This document shows, in pieces, positions 61,555 to 64,000 of a stretch of DNA of 64,000 bases. The translations under genes and the position numbers were made by a program. Origin of the DNA: Limanda limanda. Lineage: Eukaryota; Chordata; Actinopteri; Pleuronectiformes; Pleuronectidae. A model generated the notes under the pieces. It worked only from the letters and a program-made list of their open reading frames with translations, ran no database searches and had not been told where the DNA came from. The first letter of the stretch is position 1. Each line of letters begins with the position of its first letter. The DNA lies in NCBI RefSeq assembly GCF_963576545.1, contig NW_026870594.1, positions 124,001-188,000 on the forward strand. The letters run 5' to 3'.

Positions 61555-61717
61555 GAAGGTCGGAGAGACTTGGAAAGTGGTTGCATCTGGACTAATTTGG
61601 GTCCTGCGGATCGATTGGTACCATCCCCGAGCTTGTACGACCTTCGGAAGGGTTAGGGTTAGGGTTAGGGATGAAAGCACATAGGAGAAAGAGATATTCT
61701 TGAATAACTTTTTTTGT
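61555..61717 (+). repeat. Chimeric monomer: B left arm joined to A centre
   Basis: 61555-61650 is a B left arm (GGAAAGTGG, CTGCGGATC, CTTGTACGACC). From 61651 the sequence is the A centre with three TTAGGG and the A tail. The switch lies inside TTCGGAAG, the 8 bp common to both monomers at that point. Length is 163 bp, as expected for a B arm (96 bp) plus an A remainder (67 bp). It is followed directly by a normal B (61718), so it breaks the rule that B-type left arms never adjoin. It is the only such chimera in the window. Confidence 0.95.
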
Positions 61718-63959
61718 GAAGGTCGGAGAGACTTGGAAAGTGGTTGCATCTGGACTAATTTGGGTCCTGCGGATCGATTGGTACCATCCCCGAGCTTGTA
61801 CGACCTTCGGAAGAGGTCGACCGACGAAATTCCCCCAAATCTGAGGAGATATTCTTGAATAACTTTTTTTGTGAAGGTCGGAGAGACTTGCAAGTAGGCT
61901 CTACCCCCACTAAATGGGGTTGCGCGCATCGATCGGTACCATCCTTGAGCTTCTCCGACTTTCGGAAGGGTTAGGGTTAGGGTTAGGGATGAAAGCACAT
62001 AGGAGAAAGAGATATTCTTGAATAACTTTTTTTGTGAAGGTCGGAGAGACTTGCAAGTAGGCTCTACCCCCACTAAATGGGGTAGCGCGCATCGATCGGT
62101 ACCATCCTTGAGCTTCTCCGACTTTCGGAAGGGTTAGGGTTAGGGTTAGGGATGAAAGCACATAGGAGAAAGAGATATTCTTGAATAACTTTTTTTGTGA
62201 AGGTCGGAGAGACTTGGAAAGTGGTTGCATCTGGACTAATTTGGGTCCTGCGGATCGATTGGTACCATCCCCGAGCTTGTACGACCTTCGGAAGAGGTCG
62301 ACCGACGAAATTCCCCCAAATCTGAGGAGATATTCTTGAATAACTTTTTTTGTGAAGGTCGGAGAGACTTGCAAGTAGGCTCTACCCCCACTAAATGGGG
62401 TAGCGCGCATCGATCGGTACCATCCTTGAGCTTCTCCGACTTTCGGAAGGGTTAGGGTTAGGGTTAGGGATGAAAGCACATAGGAGAAAGAGATATTCTT
62501 GAATAACTTTTTTTGTGAAGGTCGGAGAGACTTGAAAAGTGGTTGCATCTGGACTAATTTGGGTCCTGCGGATCGATTGGTACCATCCCCGAGCTTGTAC
62601 GACCTTCGGAAGAGGTCGACCGACGAAATTCCCCCAAATCTGAGGAGATATTCTTGAATAACTTTTTTTGTGAAGGTCGGAGAGACTTGCAAGTAGGCTC
62701 TACCCCCACTAAATGGGGTTGCGCGCATCGATCGGTACCATCCTTGAGCTTCTCCGACTTTCGGAAGGGTTAGGGTTAGGGTTAGGGATGAAAGCACATA
62801 GGAGAAAGAGATATTCTTGAATAACTTTTTTTGTGAAGGTCGGAGAGACTTGCAAGTAGGCTCTACCCCCACTAAATGGGGTAGCGCGCATCGATCGGTA
62901 CCATCCTTGAGCTTCTCCGACTTTCGGAAGGGTTAGGGTTAGGGTTAGGGATGAAAGCACATAGGAGAAAGAGATATTCTTGAATAACTTTTTTTGTGAA
63001 GGTCGGAGAGACTTGGAAAGTGGTTGCATCTGGACTAATTTGGGTCCTGCGGATCGATTGGTACCATCCCCGAGCTTGTACGACCTTCGGAAGAGGTCGA
63101 CCGACGAAATTCCCCCAAATCTGAGGAGATATTCTTGAATTACTTTTTTTGTGAAGGTCGGAGAGACTTGCAAGTAGGCTCTACCCCCACTAAATGGGGT
63201 TGCGCGCATCGATCGGTACCATCCTTGAGCTTCTCCGACTTTCGGAAGGGTTAGGGTTAGGGTTAGGGATGAAAGCACATAGGAGAAAGAGATATTCTTG
63301 AATAACTTTTTTTGTGAAGGTCGGAGAGACTTGCAAGTAGGCTCTACCCCCACTAAATGGGGTAGCGCGCATCGATCGGTACCATCCTTGAGCTTCTCCG
63401 ACTTTCGGAAGGGTTAGGGTTAGGGTTAGGGATGAAAGCACATAGGAGAAAGAGATATTCTTGAATAACTTTTTTTGTGAAGGTCGGAGAGACTTGGAAA
63501 GTGGTTGCATCTGGACTAATTTGGGTCCTGCGGATCGATTGGTACCATCCCCGAGCTTGTACGACCTTCGGAAGAGGTCGACCGACGAAATTCCCCCAAA
63601 TCTGAGGAGATATTCTTGAATTACTTTTTTTGTGAAGGTCGGAGAGACTTGCAAGTAGGCTCTACCCCCACTAAATGGGGTTGCGCGCATCGATCGGTAC
63701 CATCCTTGAGCTTCTCCGACTTTCGGAAGGGTTAGGGTTAGGGTTAGGGATGAAAGCACATAGGAGAAAGAGATATTCTTGAATAACTTTTTTTGTGAAG
63801 GTCGGAGAGACTTGCAAGTAGGCTCTACCCCCACTAAATGGGGTAACGCGCATCGATTGGTACCATCCTTGAGCTTCTCCGACTTTCGGAAGGGTTAGGG
63901 TTAGGGTTAGGGATGAAAGCACATAGGAGAAAGAGATATTCTTGAATAACTTTTTTTGT
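61718..63959 (+). repeat. Right-hand satellite stretch (mostly A-A-B trimers)
   Basis: Monomers start at 61718 B, 61873 A, 62036 A, 62199 B, 62354 A, 62517 B (GAAAAG), 62672 A, 62835 A, 62998 B, 63153 A, 63316 A, 63479 B, 63634 A and 63797 A. The last A carries both GGTAACG and GATTGG. The stretch has no large duplication inside the window and nothing but satellite. Confidence 0.92.
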
Positions 63960-64000
63960 GAAGGTCGGAGAGACTTGCAAGTAGGCTCTACCCCCACTAA
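63960..64000 (+). repeat. Partial A monomer at the right edge
   Basis: The first 41 bp of an A monomer (CTTGCAAG and CTACCCCC forms) are cut by the window end. The array continues to the right. Confidence 0.95.

Larger units (their letters stand above)
1..64000 (+). repeat. Telomere-motif-bearing satellite array (A/B higher-order repeat)
   Basis: The whole window is head-to-tail tandem repeat in one orientation, with no inversion and no unique DNA. Two monomers alternate: A (163 bp, with a TTAGGG block) and B (155 bp, without one). Taking the monomer start as the GAAGGT just after the T7 run, starts can be followed from 6 to 63960 without a gap: 253 A of 163 bp, 27 of 157, one of 169, one of 164, 116 B of 155 and one 163-bp B/A chimera. 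These lengths add up exactly to 63,954 bp. No interval over 300 bp holds anything but satellite. The G-rich strand is the + strand throughout. If the array is subtelomeric in the usual orientation, the chromosome end lies to the right; this is inference. Monomer length near one nucleosome and multi-level duplication are typical of heterochromatic satellites. Confidence 0.99.

Noticed and set aside
43..63997. Large set of overlapping minus-strand open reading frames (106-320 codons), such as 1331-2293, 5819-6769 and 55185-56147
   Set aside because: They are the satellite read through in reverse. Most start with GTG, overlap their neighbours by 158-164 nt, change frame at each monomer because 163 and 155 are not multiples of 3, and show no recognisable domain. 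Not annotated as genes.
1..64000. CRISPR array (regular repeats with spacers)
   Set aside because: The whole unit repeats, including what would be spacers. Unit length is 155-163 bp and telomere motifs mark the DNA as eukaryotic.
1..64000. Transposon or retroelement insertion within the array
   Set aside because: Following monomer starts across the whole window leaves no unexplained interval. Lengths sum exactly from known monomer classes, so there is no room for an insertion.

Overview
The whole 64 kb window is one uninterrupted tandem satellite array. It contains no protein-coding gene, RNA gene, mobile element or CRISPR array that I can support. It reads as eukaryotic subtelomeric (or interstitial-telomeric) heterochromatin: every monomer of the main type carries a short block of perfect TTAGGG telomere repeats, all in the same orientation, and monomers are close to nucleosome length (155-163 bp). 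TTAGGG telomeres occur in vertebrates and many other animals, in many fungi, in several protist groups and in some Asparagales plants, so the sequence does not fix the lineage. CpG is barely depleted (7 in a 163-bp monomer of 47% GC, 9 in a 155-bp monomer of 48% GC), which argues mildly against a heavily methylated vertebrate satellite. Both window edges lie inside the array, so the array is longer than 64 kb.

Two related monomers make up everything. Type A is normally 163 bp: a 96-bp left arm, a 40-bp centre with G3(TTAGGG)3, and a 27-bp right arm. Type B is 155 bp: a 96-bp left arm (73/96 identical to A, no gaps), a 32-bp unrelated centre without telomere repeats, and the same 27-bp right arm. 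Walking the window monomer by monomer from position 6 closes exactly on the partial monomer at 63960: 253 A of 163 bp, 27 short A (157 bp, two TTAGGG), one long A (169 bp, four TTAGGG, at 36546), one A with a 1-bp insertion (164 bp, at 56436), 116 B, and one B/A chimera (61555). That is 399 complete monomers and about 823 TTAGGG units.

The monomers form a higher-order pattern of one to four A followed by one B. Two A plus B (481 bp) is the commonest (59 of 115 B-to-B intervals). Four A is the maximum, and two intact B never touch. Above this lies a third level of tandem segmental duplications of 318 bp to 6.7 kb, traceable by shared private variants. Region by region: 2.1-6.6 kb holds a 1.6-kb duplication; 5.6-15.0 kb a 5,275-bp duplication with a nested 1,119-bp one; 15.7-22.1 kb a 3,206-bp duplication; 24.8-30.8 kb a 2,888/3,051-bp duplication; 27.7-42.5 kb two 6,740-bp copies; 36.1-47.1 kb a 6,414-bp duplication; 45.5-53.2 kb nested 1,769-, 3,369- and 5,138-bp repeats; 53.1-55.8 kb a copy of 21.8-24.5 kb, 31,279 bp away; 55.3-61.1 kb 318-, 793- and 3,682-bp duplications; and 61.5-62.0 kb the chimeric junction.

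No gene network can be described. The long overlapping minus-strand reading frames are by-products of the repeat: both monomer lengths break frame, and each frame ends at the same TAG in the next A. The biological interest is a satellite in which about 70% of monomers carry a telomere block with, usually, exactly the four G-tracts needed for a telomeric G-quadruplex, next to a conserved inverted repeat.
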